This document shows, piece after piece, positions 32,852 through 43,605 of a stretch of 64,000 nucleotides of DNA (position 1 is its first letter; each line of letters begins with the position of its first letter). The notes beneath the pieces are model-generated. The model had not been told where the DNA came from and ran no database searches. It saw nothing but the letters and a program-made list of their open reading frames with translations. The DNA lies in the NCBI GenBank assembly GCA_009760855.2, contig WPIO01000047.1, forward strand, positions 1,275,001-1,339,000, in the 5' to 3' direction. A program made the translations under genes and the position numbers. This DNA is from Cristatella mucedo. Lineage: Eukaryota > Bryozoa > Phylactolaemata > Cristatellidae.

Positions 32852-33064
32852 CAACTGAGCTCGTTGAAAGTTTCCTTCCAGGTTCTCGAATGACAGTGGC
32901 CCGCTTCGATGTCAAAGGACCTTGCTCACGACGGCGCCTCGCACTGAAGAGAACCAAGTACTTGGAACGGCAGCGAAGGACGAGCACTACCACAACACCT
33001 ACGAGTATCACCAGTAATAATGAGCCACCAGCTATTATCACAATCTCTATGACGTCTACTGGGT
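32852..33064 (-). CDS. transmembrane/juxtamembrane exon of a single-pass membrane protein
   Basis: Minus-strand exon of 213 bp. The acceptor is strong: a pyrimidine-rich ttatttcattgtag ends at 33065. The donor gtaagg begins at 32851. Entry and exit are both phase 1. The product is about 71 residues: 'DPVDVIEIVIIAGGS' begins the segment, then comes a 20-plus-residue hydrophobic helix ('LLLVILVGVVVVLVL'), a basic stop-transfer (RCRSKY), and a cytoplasmic stretch rich in Arg/Ser (SARRRREQG, GRKLSTSSV). This is a type I single-pass anchor. The upstream exon at 41651 ends in phase 1 with the G that completes the Asp codon, so the two fit. A similar exon lies at 59609. What follows in the cytoplasm is not identified. 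Confidence 0.7.
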
Positions 33065-34916
33065 CTACAATGAAATAAGAAATCAGCAATAGTTTTGAAG
33101 TTAACAACTACATTTTTAAATGCTGCTCTCTAGATATTCCATGCACCATGCTGATGACTGCATATCATGATCGGCATTGCTAGCCGCATGCAGGGCATCG
33201 CTTACTGGGGCATAGGTCGGCACTCTCGTCTGTGCTATCTCCACAGTGGTCCTCTCCGTCACACAGTAAGTCGCTGTCGATGCAATAATGCTTGCTTAAA
33301 CATTTCCAACCAGAGGAGCAATTGTGATCCCCTATACGAAGATATTAAAAACAAATTTCAATACTGCCACAGAAACCTGAATTGTTCTCAAAAATGTTTA
33401 CTAACATTTAGTTAGCAATTACATATAAAATTCCAAATATACAAGTGAAAGATCCTTACAAACCTTTCGACAAGAAAGAGATGTTCGAAATCAGATCAGA
33501 AGAAAATTCCTATGCAAACCATGTCCGACCTTGAATTAAACCGGAAGCAACACATCTACAAATAATACATTTTCCGATCTCTACTCAGGTTCTACGTGTG
33601 TCCTAAATCGTTGGTACATCAAGGCAACTGTTTGCAGTTTGTTGAGATGCATGCTTGTGACTTTTAAATTGTTTACTTTGCTAGTACGTTCTAGTCTAGC
33701 TTTAGAGCTAATCAATCCAGAGAGTCTGCATTGCTTCGGGTGAATAGGGCCCTACATGGGAATGCAAACTTAGATATAATCTCTTTGTTTTGCTTGATCT
33801 TTTGGCAGGTTTGGTACTAACGATCACCAAGTCCTACTCGAGTGACTCTCATCTCACCTGTGCATAACTGGTACTGTGCTGCAATGATAAAAGTCCTCTC
33901 TCAGTCGCAGACTCCTCAGTATTGATGTGTGTGGACAAAGATCATCCGAGGAACCTCTGAAGAAATGGGGTACCTCAGGGGTCTGAGCTCGGTCCATTCT
34001 TTTCACGGCTTATACTCCTAGTCTTGCCTTTGCGATTGGCAAGCACAAGCTAGGCTTTCACTTCTATTCTTATGCAGATGACACGCAGTTGTACCTTTGT
34101 TGTGATAGCTCCCAGCCCTCTTACACATCAAATGCTCTCAACTCCTTTGCTGCTTGTATTGATGACATCTGCACGTGAATGGCAGCAAATTTTCTTAAAC
34201 TGAATGATGATAAAACCAACTTATTAGTTATGGGCAAACCAACGGGATCCTGAAATTGGAAAAGTTAACGCTCACAATCGGCTCTGCCAGATATGTCCAT
34301 TTGAATCTGCACGAAAACTAGGTTCGTGTTCCAAAGTGACATTTTATTGGACGACCACATCAGCTCCACAGCCAAGTCTGCCTACTTTCAGCTACATAGC
34401 ATCGTTAAAACTTAGGCTTGTTTGGACAGGGATACCAAATATAAACTAATCCATACATTTGCTACACCCCGCCTTGACTTCTGTAACTCACTGCTTGCTG
34501 GTCCACCGGCCTGTGCAATTAGGTGCTTACAGCTGGTGCAAACCTCTGCAGTTAGGCTTGTATATCGGGAGGGTCGCAGTTGCCAAAGCACACCACTTCT
34601 CACCGATCTGCACTGGCTCCCAGTCAAGCAACACACCGACTTCCAGTTTCTGTCACTTCGTTCCTTTGTTTTTGGCTCCAGCCTACCTATTAGACTTACT
34701 CCACCACCAGGCTAAAAGTCGTACTATCTGCTTTCTGGAACCTAACCGTTTACCCGTACCTCGTGCGAACCTCAAATTCTTTAGGGATTATGCCTTTGGT
34801 TCGTATGCTCCCAAAGCCTGGAACTTACGACTTGCGTCACGACATCTCCAGACTTAACCACATTTAAAAACGAATCTACTTATTACATCATTTAGTGATT
34901 CCATGTTATTTTATGT

Positions 34917-35062
34917 GCGGTGAGCCGTAATGGCTCACTATGTAAGGCGGTTTCTTTTCACGACCTCAGCCCCGAGGTCGTGGGTTCGAATGCTGTGGTG
35001 GGCGATCCTTTATCGCCACTGCAAGCGGTGGTGATAGCCGTCAAGGCTCTTTTGTTATATAT
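34917..35062 (+). mobile_element. SINE2 copy
   Basis: It reads ggtgagccgtaatggctcac, cgacctcagccccgaggtcg, tgggttcgaatgctgtggtg and ccactgcaagcggtggtgat. The 3' end (tcaaggctcttttg) is replaced by an AT-rich inverted duplication at 35044-35111. Confidence 0.85.
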
Positions 35063-35111
35063 ATACATATATATATCTATATCTATATCTATATATATAA
35101 CAAAAGAGCCT
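35044..35111. repeat. 22-bp inverted repeat at SINE2 3' end
   Basis: The left arm, aggctcttttgttatata and on to 35065, pairs base for base with the right arm, tatataacaaaagagcct, ending at 35111. The spacer is 24 bases of TATC-type sequence. The left arm is SINE2, so the right arm is a secondary inverted copy of SINE sequence. Confidence 0.9.
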
Positions 35112-35121
35112 ATATATATGT

Positions 35122-35167
<46 letters not shown>
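35111..35167. repeat. (TA)n microsatellite
   Basis: An almost pure TA run interrupted by TATG and TACA units, between the inverted SINE fragment and resumed LINE-A UTR. Confidence 0.9.
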
Positions 35168-35169
<2 letters not shown>

Positions 35170-35234
35170 CGCGTGCTGACATTGTGCATTCTGCCACTAG
35201 CCATGTTTTCATGTTTACCATGTTTACCATGTGC

Positions 35235-35305
35235 ATGCCACCTCTGACCATGTAATGGTTGTTGTTTCTCCTTAACAACAACCATTACATGGTCAGAGGT
35301 GGCAT
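35235..35305. repeat. perfect 32-bp inverted repeat, 7-base loop
   Basis: The left arm (35235-35266) starts atgccacctctgaccatg. The right arm (35274-35305) ends catggtcagaggtggcat. All 32 pairs are complementary, with tctcctt as the loop. The left arm corresponds to LINE-A UTR sequence, so the right arm is an inverted duplication of it. The absence of any mismatch suggests recent origin. Confidence 0.95.
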
Positions 35306-35400
35306 TCGATTCTAACTAACGCTTCCTTTGCAGCAAATGTGAAGTGCCTAGAAAGAGATTGATTTATCTGAGGATGCTGTATTAAATGCAATATTAACAC

Positions 35401-37559
35401 CGCTATTAATATAATTAATATTACTTAAACAGCTTCATTTACAGTACAGCCTTCTGCCTTGTAAATTCCATAACTCTGCCAATACCCATGGATCAATATG
35501 AAATTTGAAATATGAGTTCATTCTAACTTGCAAATCACTATACTGGTTTATTGTTTATTTATGCTGAATAAATATAGCCATAAATATCTTTAATTGTAGA
35601 AATATAGCTCCACGGAATTTGATGTCATATTTAACAATACTTATAGAACCTAAATAAGAAATAAACTGGTGCAGTTGCGCTCAGCCAGAGCGTTAACGTA
35701 TAAACTTCACGATGATACACTGATTTTTCGCTGATTTATGGAATTTCCAAGGCAAAAAGCTATGCTGTAGATGAACCTATTTAAAAAATCGCAAATATGC
35801 ACCTCAACAAGCTGCAAATATGTACTTCGTCGTACAGCAAGTTGGAAAACAAATACAGCAAGTTGGAAAACAAGTCGCGCATGATGTATAGATTGGTATT
35901 CTATTTAATTGTCGATATGTGGTTTCCGGTTTACTTCCGAGTTATACAATTTGCAAAATGACTTTTCTTTACTGTGGAAATCATGTAGACTTATGATCCC
36001 ATTTTAGCATGTCTGTCTTTTGAAAGGGACCCAAACAATTATTCGATTATTGGACACGTTTCAGTTAAGTATTTTCTCGACGTGTGCACGATTATGCATC
36101 TGCTTTAGTGGGATCGTGCTGAGCTGTGGACATTAGCACACTACGCAGATAAATCACCAATTTTTTTAGCGTGCATTTTGTCTTGAATTAAAGAATAAGT
36201 GTGACAGGTGGCAAAGCAGCAGCACAAATGAAAAAAATTATATCAACTTTAATCAAAGTAGTCACTTAACTCCTGCAGCAACAGAGCACAGGAAGGTTCA
36301 CGGCATTGCTGCTTGATGAAACTCAGAACTATCCTGTGGAAGACATCAAGCAAGATGAGTACTAATTACGACAAAGCCTTTAATATAACATAAAAGACGT
36401 GCTCTGCGTCATAATGCAATTGTGTCAGCATTTAATAGTGTCCATTTATTAGAGCAAGCTTTTTGTTTCTTCAGCTTGATGCTAAGAAAGGACTTCTAAT
36501 CTGGGGATAAATGATAAATGCCAGAGTTTCGTATAGTATAAAGGTATCTCAAAGATGAGAGAAGATTAAGTTGGATGCATTTTGAGCAAATTGAACAGAT
36601 ACGTAATATCTGACAGTTACGAAAAAAATCTTGTGATCATAGGCCCTGTCACTCTCACATCGACGAGAGCTGGAGTTGAGATAAAACCGGACTCCATGTT
36701 GTAAACCATAAACGCACGGCTGAAATAAGAGACTTTTCTCTCTTAACTATTAATGCTGTATTAATATCATTATGAAATGCATGTTATTCACGCTTACTCT
36801 TTGACGATTGCTAAAGGTTTTAACTTTCATTGAACATATCGCCTTCATGGATAGTCAGTATGCTCCGATACAATTCGGCACTGGGGATACTGTGTCCTCA
36901 CAGGCAGGCTAAAGATCTTGATCGATCCCAGGTTCTGTCTGCATTGGACTACTATAATTGAGTGTAACCAGAGCTATCAAAAATCCGATAAACCTCTACA
37001 CTTGATCAAGAAGTTTTTGAATTGCTGAAATTGTGATTACTAAATCAAAGAAATTCATTCACGTGTCCGTTTCCTACCAGAACTGCCATGGCTTGGGCTG
37101 ATAAACAGACAAATAGAAAATTCTTACTACGACCAAAAAGGCCCCAATGGATTGGCATTTTTTAGTGATTCCACCTGACAAACAATTATTATTTTTCTGA
37201 TTACTGCAGAATATTTTCGAAAGTCAAAGGTTCTTCCGACCATCGTATATGTAAACTGATACAGCTAAGACCCTGTTTAAAAGCATATCTGTCTTTTGGT
37301 TGACCGTAATGGAGAAGTAACTACATACCTACGGACCTGCAAATGCCTGCCAATCGTGCATCCCGTCAAGCTGGCATGCTCGCCCAGGCCGGCAGCCCTA
37401 TTGGCCTGCACCGTCCCATCGGAGCAGGCTGCCACTATAGCTTCGCCAGCTCCCAGTGACCTTACTACACGCTACGATCGTGCCTGCCTATTGTCGCTTC
37501 GCTTTGGTCGTTCAAATGCATTGCTGGCTGCTGCTGCCTCCTCTTTCTTGGTTCTTGAA
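35401..37559. other. AT-rich intronic sequence, nothing recognised
   Basis: More than 2 kb of mostly AT-rich, apparently single-copy sequence. No coding block, repeat or structured element recognised. Confidence 0.45.
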
Positions 37560-40500
37560 CTGAGAATCGCATCCAGCAAGCCTTAGCAGGACAGCGGACA
37601 GCTCAGTACAGCAGGCGGATGCTCAGTATTTCCATGCATGTACTCGAATCATCATTCGCACACTCTCAATCGTTCGCAGCTTTGAATTAGTCAACTCACG
37701 TGGTCGTCAGGCATAGACTATAAACCATTCAGCAGCTCTTACAGTGTGTTCGTGCCATGTTCATTAGATGGGCGACGCAACCCAAATAATACAAGACATG
37801 GTTCTTGACCACAGCCTTGACTTACTTGCTTTTACCAGGGCCAAGCTGAAATAAACTAACTGTCCTCGACATTTTTACCGACGCCACCTCCGTAGGCGTC
37901 CATTCCTTTCGAGCCACTAGATTAATCAAAACTAGTTGACGAGTTGCACTGCCACTTGTTCCCCGCTCAAAAGCCCTCAAACCTTTGGTAGTCCCTCGAA
38001 GAAGTCCTTCGAATAGCTCGCTTTAAGTCCTTCCGATGGCTGTTTGGTAATGGCTAGTGTAGTTTGTCCCCTTCAGGTACCAAGCCTTTATTTATTTCAG
38101 ATTTTCCTCGTCTCATTTCGGCTCCGCTGTGTGCCATAAATCGTCCATTCCTCACGCTGGAGTATTTAAATATTCATTTTAGCAAATTAGCTCACCCTTT
38201 ATGTGCCAAATTGTTTATACTGACTTATTCATTTTCTCTTAAAGTTGATGTGCATGGCTCCTATAAGAACAAAGGTCACACCTGATCAAGTAGTCTTCCG
38301 CGATTTTATGCCGTCAACTCCTACCACTACCAGATTCTGCTCATCTGACCAAAGGTGAATCAACTTCAGCGTTCAGTTTGTGTTCTTCTTTGGTATCCGG
38401 AAACATCAGCGAATCGGGAAAACTTAAGACGAATCCTGTCACGGAGACGTCAACGCAACAATGTCTTCCTCGCTCCTACTGCCCCGTATGTCCTCTCTTC
38501 TCTGATAGAATGCTACAACACGATACTTTCTGACGGGCTGGACGAGTTTACTAAACTAATTGAGCAAACTGTATAAACTTCCCAAATAGCCAATTGGGTT
38601 CCTGCAGGCAATACATTAGCTAAGATAACTCAGCTCAAGTTAGTAAAACATATACAACATCAGGATTGTCTGTCCAGAACACGAGGACTATTGTAGATGG
38701 TAACAATTAATTCTAGCTAAGGCCAAGTCAAGTTGAAAAATAATGCAATCACATATGCGCAATTCAAAAATACAGGTATTGACCATCGACCGTCTCTTTA
38801 ACCGATCCTATATAAGCACCTTACCTAGAGATCCTTGTAGCAATCTAGCAGATCTTTTCTCTAGATTTTTTGTATCAAGACAGGTAAGATCAGAGAGCCC
38901 ATTCCATACACAAGGAAGCCATACCAATGGAATGCTCTTTCTCTGCCACAGCACAATCATACTGCACTCTCTAAATTCCATTTAGTACCTCAATGTCCAC
39001 TTTCAAGCCAGCCCATAGTCACTTCATGTCAAAGTTGATCTGCTGGTCAAAGAAGGCTGAGAGACCAATGTAGACCCTATAACTACTGTTTTCTTTTAGC
39101 GATGCATCGAATGGCTGATGCCATTAACAATGTACATTATTAATATGACCTTGACCACAGGTACTGCCCATGAATTTTTCAAAAAAGCTGCTGTTAGGCC
39201 ACTACTTAAGAAGGCAACACTGGACCAGGAAAACATGAATAACTCTCGCCTAATCTTCCTGATGCAGTTCCTATTAAAACCACTGTAACGCGAAGCAACA
39301 GACCAGCTATATTCTTAGATCAAAACATCAAAATTGGCAAGTAATTTCCAATCGGATTTTAGTGCTCACCTTTCTACCGCATAAGCACAAGTGCGACTGT
39401 AAAAAAACCTCGGCAATGCAGACCCAGATAGATTCTTTCTACGTTCTACTGGATCTTTCGGCAGTGTTTGATTCTATTGCTCACCAAGTCCTTCTCGAGC
39501 GCTTCTAATCTCGCCCGGACGTACTAGTTAGAGCATTGATGTCAACGGGCAACTGCTATCCGAGGAGCTTCGTACGCATGGCGTACCCAGGAATCTGTAC
39601 TTGTTCATCTTATTTTCGCAATGTACACACTCTTCCTCTAACAGATTATTACCAAGCACACATTCGGTCTTTAATTTCAATGCAGACGACACACAGCTAC
39701 TCCTATGGTATGATTCCTCCATCACTAACAGCACGTCAAACTATCAAACTTCCTTACTGCATGAATTGCTGCTGACATTCTTGCTTGGATTGCAATACGC
39801 CTTCTCAAATTAAGCGATAATAAAACAAGCTTAATAAATACGGGATATAAACTACTACTGCTTAAAAATTTAAAAACTGAACCCTCAATATCAGGTCGGC
39901 CAGCATTTATCTAGTAGCATATGCGCGAAACCTGGTTGTACTGATCCAATGTGACCTTTCGCTTAAGTCTGCATAATTCCACAAACACAGCAGTGCAGAG
40001 AAATCTAGGCTTCTTATTAAGGGTTGCCACTTCAAAGTTCGTCAAGGCATGTGTGATATCCCTTCTCGACATCAGTAACTCACTACTGGTAAGTCTACCA
40101 GCGTGTCAAATAAGGGTCTTGCGGTTGCTGCAAAACTCGACACCTAGGCTTTTCTGTCGTCCATATCAGAAATGGCACATTACATTACTTCTCTGAGACA
40201 TGCAGTAGCTCACAGTCAAGCAGCATATCAACTTTATTTTAAGATCTTAATTTCACTTACCTACAGGTTCCTCCATACTCTTGTTCCAGTAAACTCACCC
40301 GAACTACTTCCCCAAGCAGGCTAGGTATAGTATAAGCAACTCCTTGGGCTCAAGTCTTCAGCTGCGCCTCAAACCCACCTCAAATCCTTTGTACACCGTG
40401 CCTATAGCGCTTACACACCCGGATGTGGAACTCACTCCTGACTGACGTCACGACAGTTCCCGACTCGACCAAAGGAAAATGAAGCTGAAAATGTACTAGT

Positions 40501-40680
40501 TCCTCGCAGCAATATGCGTGGTTGCTTTAATTATCCATGGTATTCTCACGCATGCTGAAACTGTGTATCGCTAACCAACTGAGACGCTTCGTTTACTGCA
40601 TAAGTGAAGGGCCTAACAAGATTTACTTCGATAAGAGTGCTGTACAAACGTGTCGGTATTATTATCATTTCCAAACCTAG
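37560..40680 (+). pseudogene. near full-length LINE-A, inactive
   Basis: This is the longest LINE-A. Its 5' leader (about 37440-37600) resembles that of the 18-kb copy (cgatcg-tgcc-acctattgtcgcttcg). Endonuclease remnants are 'SGTKPLFISDFPRLIS' and 'LNIHFSKLAHPL' (38064-38220). The linker at 38350-39000 includes 'FLAPTAPYVLSSLIE'. RT blocks follow: 'FFKKAAVRPLLKKATL' (about 39175-39225), 'FNADDTQLLLWYDSS' (about 39676-39720, with Asn replacing the catalytic-box Tyr), and the C-terminal block from about 40060. The 3' UTR and tail end near 40680 with (ATT)n-like sequence. Stops and frameshifts are numerous. Confidence 0.85.
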
Positions 40681-40889
40681 GTTGGACTACTGCACTAATT
40701 TTAGCCTCTTTGTTGCCCTGGCAACGTTCTGAGAACAAATTTCTCGATGATTCACTTGAATAAATATAATCTTAATAATTCGAATAAATTAAGAATTTAT
40801 TAATAAGAGCGTATTAATTAATTAAAAATAAAATATTATGAATAAATAAAATAAATAAAAATAAATAAATAGAATAAAATCTTACGGTG

Positions 40890-41170
40890 GTAGCGGTGCC
40901 GAAGATTTTTCTCTGCGGGTGCTAGACAGTGGTGCTCTCTTTCATAATTCTTAGGCAGCAGCAGCATATTACCCCCTCCCTTTGTAGCCAACTGTGGCAT
41001 CTACTTTGCAGCCATCCTGTGCTGCTACGTTCATGCTATTAACTTTCTCGACCACCCTTCTGACTCAGATATGCTTTTCTCTTTCTCTTAGCTGCGTGAT
41101 ATGAAGTCCGCTGGCCAAAGTTTGTGAAACTGAAAGCCGTGTAGACTTTGAGTACTTTGCTACAGAGAAA
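40890..41170 (+). mobile_element. LINE-B 3' fragment
   Basis: It reads gtgctagacagtggtgctct, cctgtgctgctacgttcatg and cgtgatatgaagtccgctgg, corresponding to the WNSL block and UTR of LINE-B. The terminal tail is not recognisable. Confidence 0.7.
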
Positions 41171-41396
41171 TCTTTAGCGGAAGTCACCGCTACAGGACTT
41201 CTAGGCTTTCTGCTGTAATCGGGATAAACAGGGACTTAGTATGAGTTGAGAAAACCAAGATCTTCGCTGAAAGAAGTCGACAGTGTTAACATCACCAGGC
41301 ACCGTTGTAATACGTCAAATAGGGCTAACTTGAAGTCTTCAAATTTTTCAAGTCTAATAAAGTAAATGGGTACGGTGATCTATATCACTAAAACTC

Positions 41397-41545
41397 ACCG
41401 ATTTGGCCCAGTGGTGAAGGTGCTTGCCTCGACCAAGGTAAGGGTAAATGTATTTGCCGAGCTAGGTCGTGGGATCGAGCCCCGTGGCATATGTTAAGCG
41501 CCTGAATAGGGATTAAGTTCTCTCAAGAATTTAGCTGTAGAAATG
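41397..41545 (+). mobile_element. SINE1 copy
   Basis: It reads gatttggcccagtggtgaag, gtgggatcgagccccg (B box), catatgttaagcgcctgaat and gattaagttctctcaag. A duplicated 'aaggta/taaggg' stretch lies between the boxes. It ends just before the CA/TA microsatellite. Confidence 0.75.
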
Positions 41546-41555
41546 AAATATATAT

Positions 41556-41556
<1 letters not shown>

Positions 41557-41607
<51 letters not shown>
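41557..41607. repeat. (CA)n(TA)n microsatellite
   Basis: About 9 CA units followed by about 16 TA units, starting directly after the SINE1 tail, as is usual for microsatellites grown from retroposon tails. Confidence 0.95.
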
Positions 41608-41609
<2 letters not shown>

Positions 41610-41650
41610 AAAAGTACACCCTGTTATGGCTTGAGATAAAAAAAACTTAC

Positions 41651-41951
41651 CAGTATCAAGAGTGATGATGAGCTTGTAGCTGCAATCCTGCGGAAGGTTG
41701 ACAAATTGTAAGGCTAGTCGTTGAGTATATATGACGGCTCCATTGTACTTAGTGGCGTCCTTCTGGTATTGGAATATATGCACCTGCAACATAGGACCGA
41801 GGGCGCGGTTGAGTGAACTCGCAGGTGAGCAGATGATCGAGTAAGCGACAAACAATTTCGTGCCGCCAAGCATGGCTATCATGCCAAAGTTGAGGGTATA
41901 TTCATGTTCAATGATACCGTTGATGCTCGAACTTGCAAATGCATGCCCAGC
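41651..41951 (-). CDS. extracellular exon 2 of the membrane-protein gene
   Basis: Minus-strand exon of 301 bp. The donor is excellent (gtaagt at 41650-41645). The proposed acceptor is the AG at 41953-41952 (atcgtgag), entry phase 0, exit phase 1. It encodes about 100 residues: 'AGHAFASSSINGIIEHEY', 'TLNFGMIAMLGGTKLFVAYS', two cysteines (SIICSP and QDCSYK) and a final 'CSYKLIITLDT' that abuts the transmembrane exon. The 'L-F-V-L-P...YKLIITLD' ending has the alternating pattern of a beta-sandwich domain next to a membrane, such as fibronectin III, but the family is not firmly recognised. Splicing to the exon at 33064 completes an Asp codon. Confidence 0.6.
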
Positions 41952-42009
41952 CTCACGATATGTTACGCAGAAAACATCAGCGCAGCACTGCACTGCTAGC
42001 CTGCCTTAC
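41952..42009 (-). other. 58-base intron
   Basis: The intron is inferred between donor gtaagg (42009-42004) and acceptor gtgag (41956-41952). The upstream frame meets a stop inside it, and removing it joins two open frames in phase 0. The short length and the distant pyrimidine tract (gatgttttctg) make it the least certain junction of the gene. Confidence 0.45.
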
Positions 42010-42163
42010 CTCATTCGATGCGTGAATGCGGATCGATGGAAGCACGATCACCAGAGGGTAAGCCGTTGAATATGGAATGAACATACGCTCGATCCGAACA
42101 ACCCATTGGAAATCAGCGTGCACCGTTGCATTCGCTTTAAATTTGATTTCACATGAGAAATAG
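42010..42163 (-). CDS. extracellular exon 1 of the membrane-protein gene (partial)
   Basis: Minus-strand exon of 154 bp with a clean acceptor (attaatgtttcag ending at 42164) and donor (gag then gtaagg). Entry is phase 2 and exit phase 0. It encodes 'YFSCEIKFKANATVHADFQW' then 'VVRIERMFIPYSTAYPL' and ends 'PSIRIHASNE'. One Cys, one Trp and an N-glycosylation sequon (NAT) suit an extracellular domain. The earlier exons, including any signal peptide, lie at higher coordinates and were not found. Confidence 0.6.
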
Positions 42164-42461
42164 CTGAAACATTAATGCACACTATACAAAAAGGGCGCTC
42201 TACTAGTGCTGACGTTCAAGGAGAGGCGGCTGCACCCACACAAGTATGCACTGTCACGCGATGCACGTTTTAAAGTCTGCATGGGTAAGCCAAAGCCACC
42301 AGGTGCCTCTAGGTGCCCCTTGATTTATCAAACGCTTTTGTCAGACAGATTCTCTGCAAATGCGACGCTGCCGAAATTGCACTTTGCCTAAGACAGTATC
42401 CAGGGCTGATGAACAGTACCCAGCATTTCTCAGTGCACACCGTCTTCGAGAGTCGGCCTTG
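42164..42461. other. intronic sequence, nothing recognised
   Basis: Upstream (minus sense) of the first detected exon. A plus-strand frame (42206-42391) lacks features. Confidence 0.35.
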
Positions 42462-42632
42462 GTGAGCCGTTAGGGCACACATGGCAAAGCGGTTGCTTTT
42501 CAAGACCTCGGTCCCGAGGTAATGGGTTCGAATCCTGTGGTGGGCGATCCTTTATTGCCACCGCAATTTGTGGTGAGAGCCGTAAAGGCTCTTCTGTCGC
42601 TATATCATAGAGCCTGTTAAATAAGCAAGCAA
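42462..42632 (+). mobile_element. SINE2 copy
   Basis: It reads ggtgagccgttagggcacac, cgacctcggtcccgaggt-type hairpin, gggttcgaatcctgtggtgg, gtaaaggctcttctgtcgct and cctgttaaataagcaagcaa. All SINE2 landmarks are present. Confidence 0.85.
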
Positions 42633-43002
42633 TTTTTCCTCTGACCTTTTAGCTGCCGCCCAGATTCAATCCGCCTGCCAACTTTCCAAAAGGGCTGCCT
42701 CAGGATGCAACTCCTTCCAACGGACATTGAGAACGGTTTTCTTTGAAGTTATCACCATCCGTGTCTGCGTTTGAAAACTCCAACTTCTCCCAGGTTAGAA
42801 AATAAAGACCCGAAGCTTGAGCCGGTTGCAGACATGAAGAAAAAGTCTCGTGTCGCACGGCAGCACGTGGTATATCAGGCCTTCAAGCCGGATGGTTGGT
42901 GAGCCACAAACAAACTGATCGCATGACGAACTTCAGCTTGTTAATCTTCTATTCACGATTCAATTGCCCTTTTATATCCTATGAACTCCGTCTAATATAG
43001 GG
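42633..43002. other. nothing recognised
   Basis: About 370 bases between SINE copies without recognisable features. Confidence 0.4.
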
Positions 43003-43335
43003 GCCATGGTAGGGCCCAGGATTTAAGGTGCTCCCTCTTCACGACCGAGTTCGTGGGTTCGAATCCTGCTAGCTGATTTAATGGAATTTTTCGTGACGGC
43101 AGAAGAGCCTTGAAGGCTATCGCCACCGCTCGAAGCGGCAATAAAGGAGCGCCCACCACCGTAAGATTCGAATGCTCGATCTCGGAGCCGTGCAGAACAA
43201 TAGCCTTTACCTAGTGTGCGCCATGACGGCCCATTCTGCAGTGGACGCTCCTCTGTTGCCAACTGCAAGCAGTGGCGCCTGCTGGGAAGGCTCTTGTGCC
43301 GCTATAAAAATGAGGCGGTCGAATCAGCTAATGTT
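43003..43335 (+). mobile_element. SINE2 (plus) interrupted by an inverted SINE2
   Basis: The outer copy's head (gggccatggtagggcccagg ... gtgggttcgaatcctgc) runs to about 43067. It resumes at about 43232 (ctgcagtggacgctcctctg, actgcaagcagtggcgcctg, gctataaaaatgaggcggtc). Its tail gaatcagctaatg ends at about 43335. The break falls just after the B box. Confidence 0.8.
43068..43231 (-). mobile_element. SINE2 inserted within SINE2
   Basis: The reverse complement begins ggccgtcatggcgcacacta, continues through gcattcgaatcttacggtgg and ccgcttcgagcggtggcgat, and ends attaaatcagct. This is a complete inner copy of the ggtgagccg-type subfamily. Confidence 0.8.
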
Positions 43336-43605
43336 TTATACTCTATTCAAGCCACGGTGCTCGGATTAGATTGAAAGTAGGCTCCGCAGACTCTTTCAAG
43401 GCCACCATTAGCTCCTCTGAACGTGGCCTACCATCCTGCGTACAGTATTTGCTGAGTCAGTAGCAAGCGTTCACACATACTTAAACTTCCTCAGTCCTTA
43501 TCTATCGATTCACTGAGTTACCCGTGATAAAATCAAGTGTCAACACACCTATGTCATCAATTTTATTTCCTCATTCCTTCGTATAATTTTAGGCAGCACG
43601 AATAA

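Larger units (their letters stand above)
33790..35400 (+). pseudogene. LINE-A with RT core and 3' end, two later insertions
   Basis: Reverse transcriptase blocks: 'NGVPQGSELGPF' (motif B, about 33965-34000), 'YADDTQLYLCCDSSQPS' (34071-34120, catalytic pair intact), 'MAANFLKLNDDKTNLLVMG' (about 34180-34240). Then come 'TPRLDFCNSLLAGPPACAIR', 'LLTDLHWLPVKQ' and the WNL block to 34870. A SINE2 (34917-35062) and AT-rich hairpin sequence interrupt the UTR. The tail with gcaaatgtgaagtgcctaga ends near 35400. Stops and frameshifts make it inactive. Confidence 0.9.
33065..41650 (-). other. intron of the membrane-protein gene, filled with repeats
   Basis: An 8.6-kb intron is inferred from the matching donor (gtaagt, 41650-41645) and acceptor (ttgtag, 33070-33065), both phase 1. 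It contains two opposite-strand LINE-A copies (33790-35400 and 37560-40680), a SINE2, a LINE-B 3' end, a SINE1 and the CA/TA microsatellite. All recognised LINE copies in it are antisense to the gene, as expected where sense copies with poly(A) signals are selected against. Confidence 0.5.
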
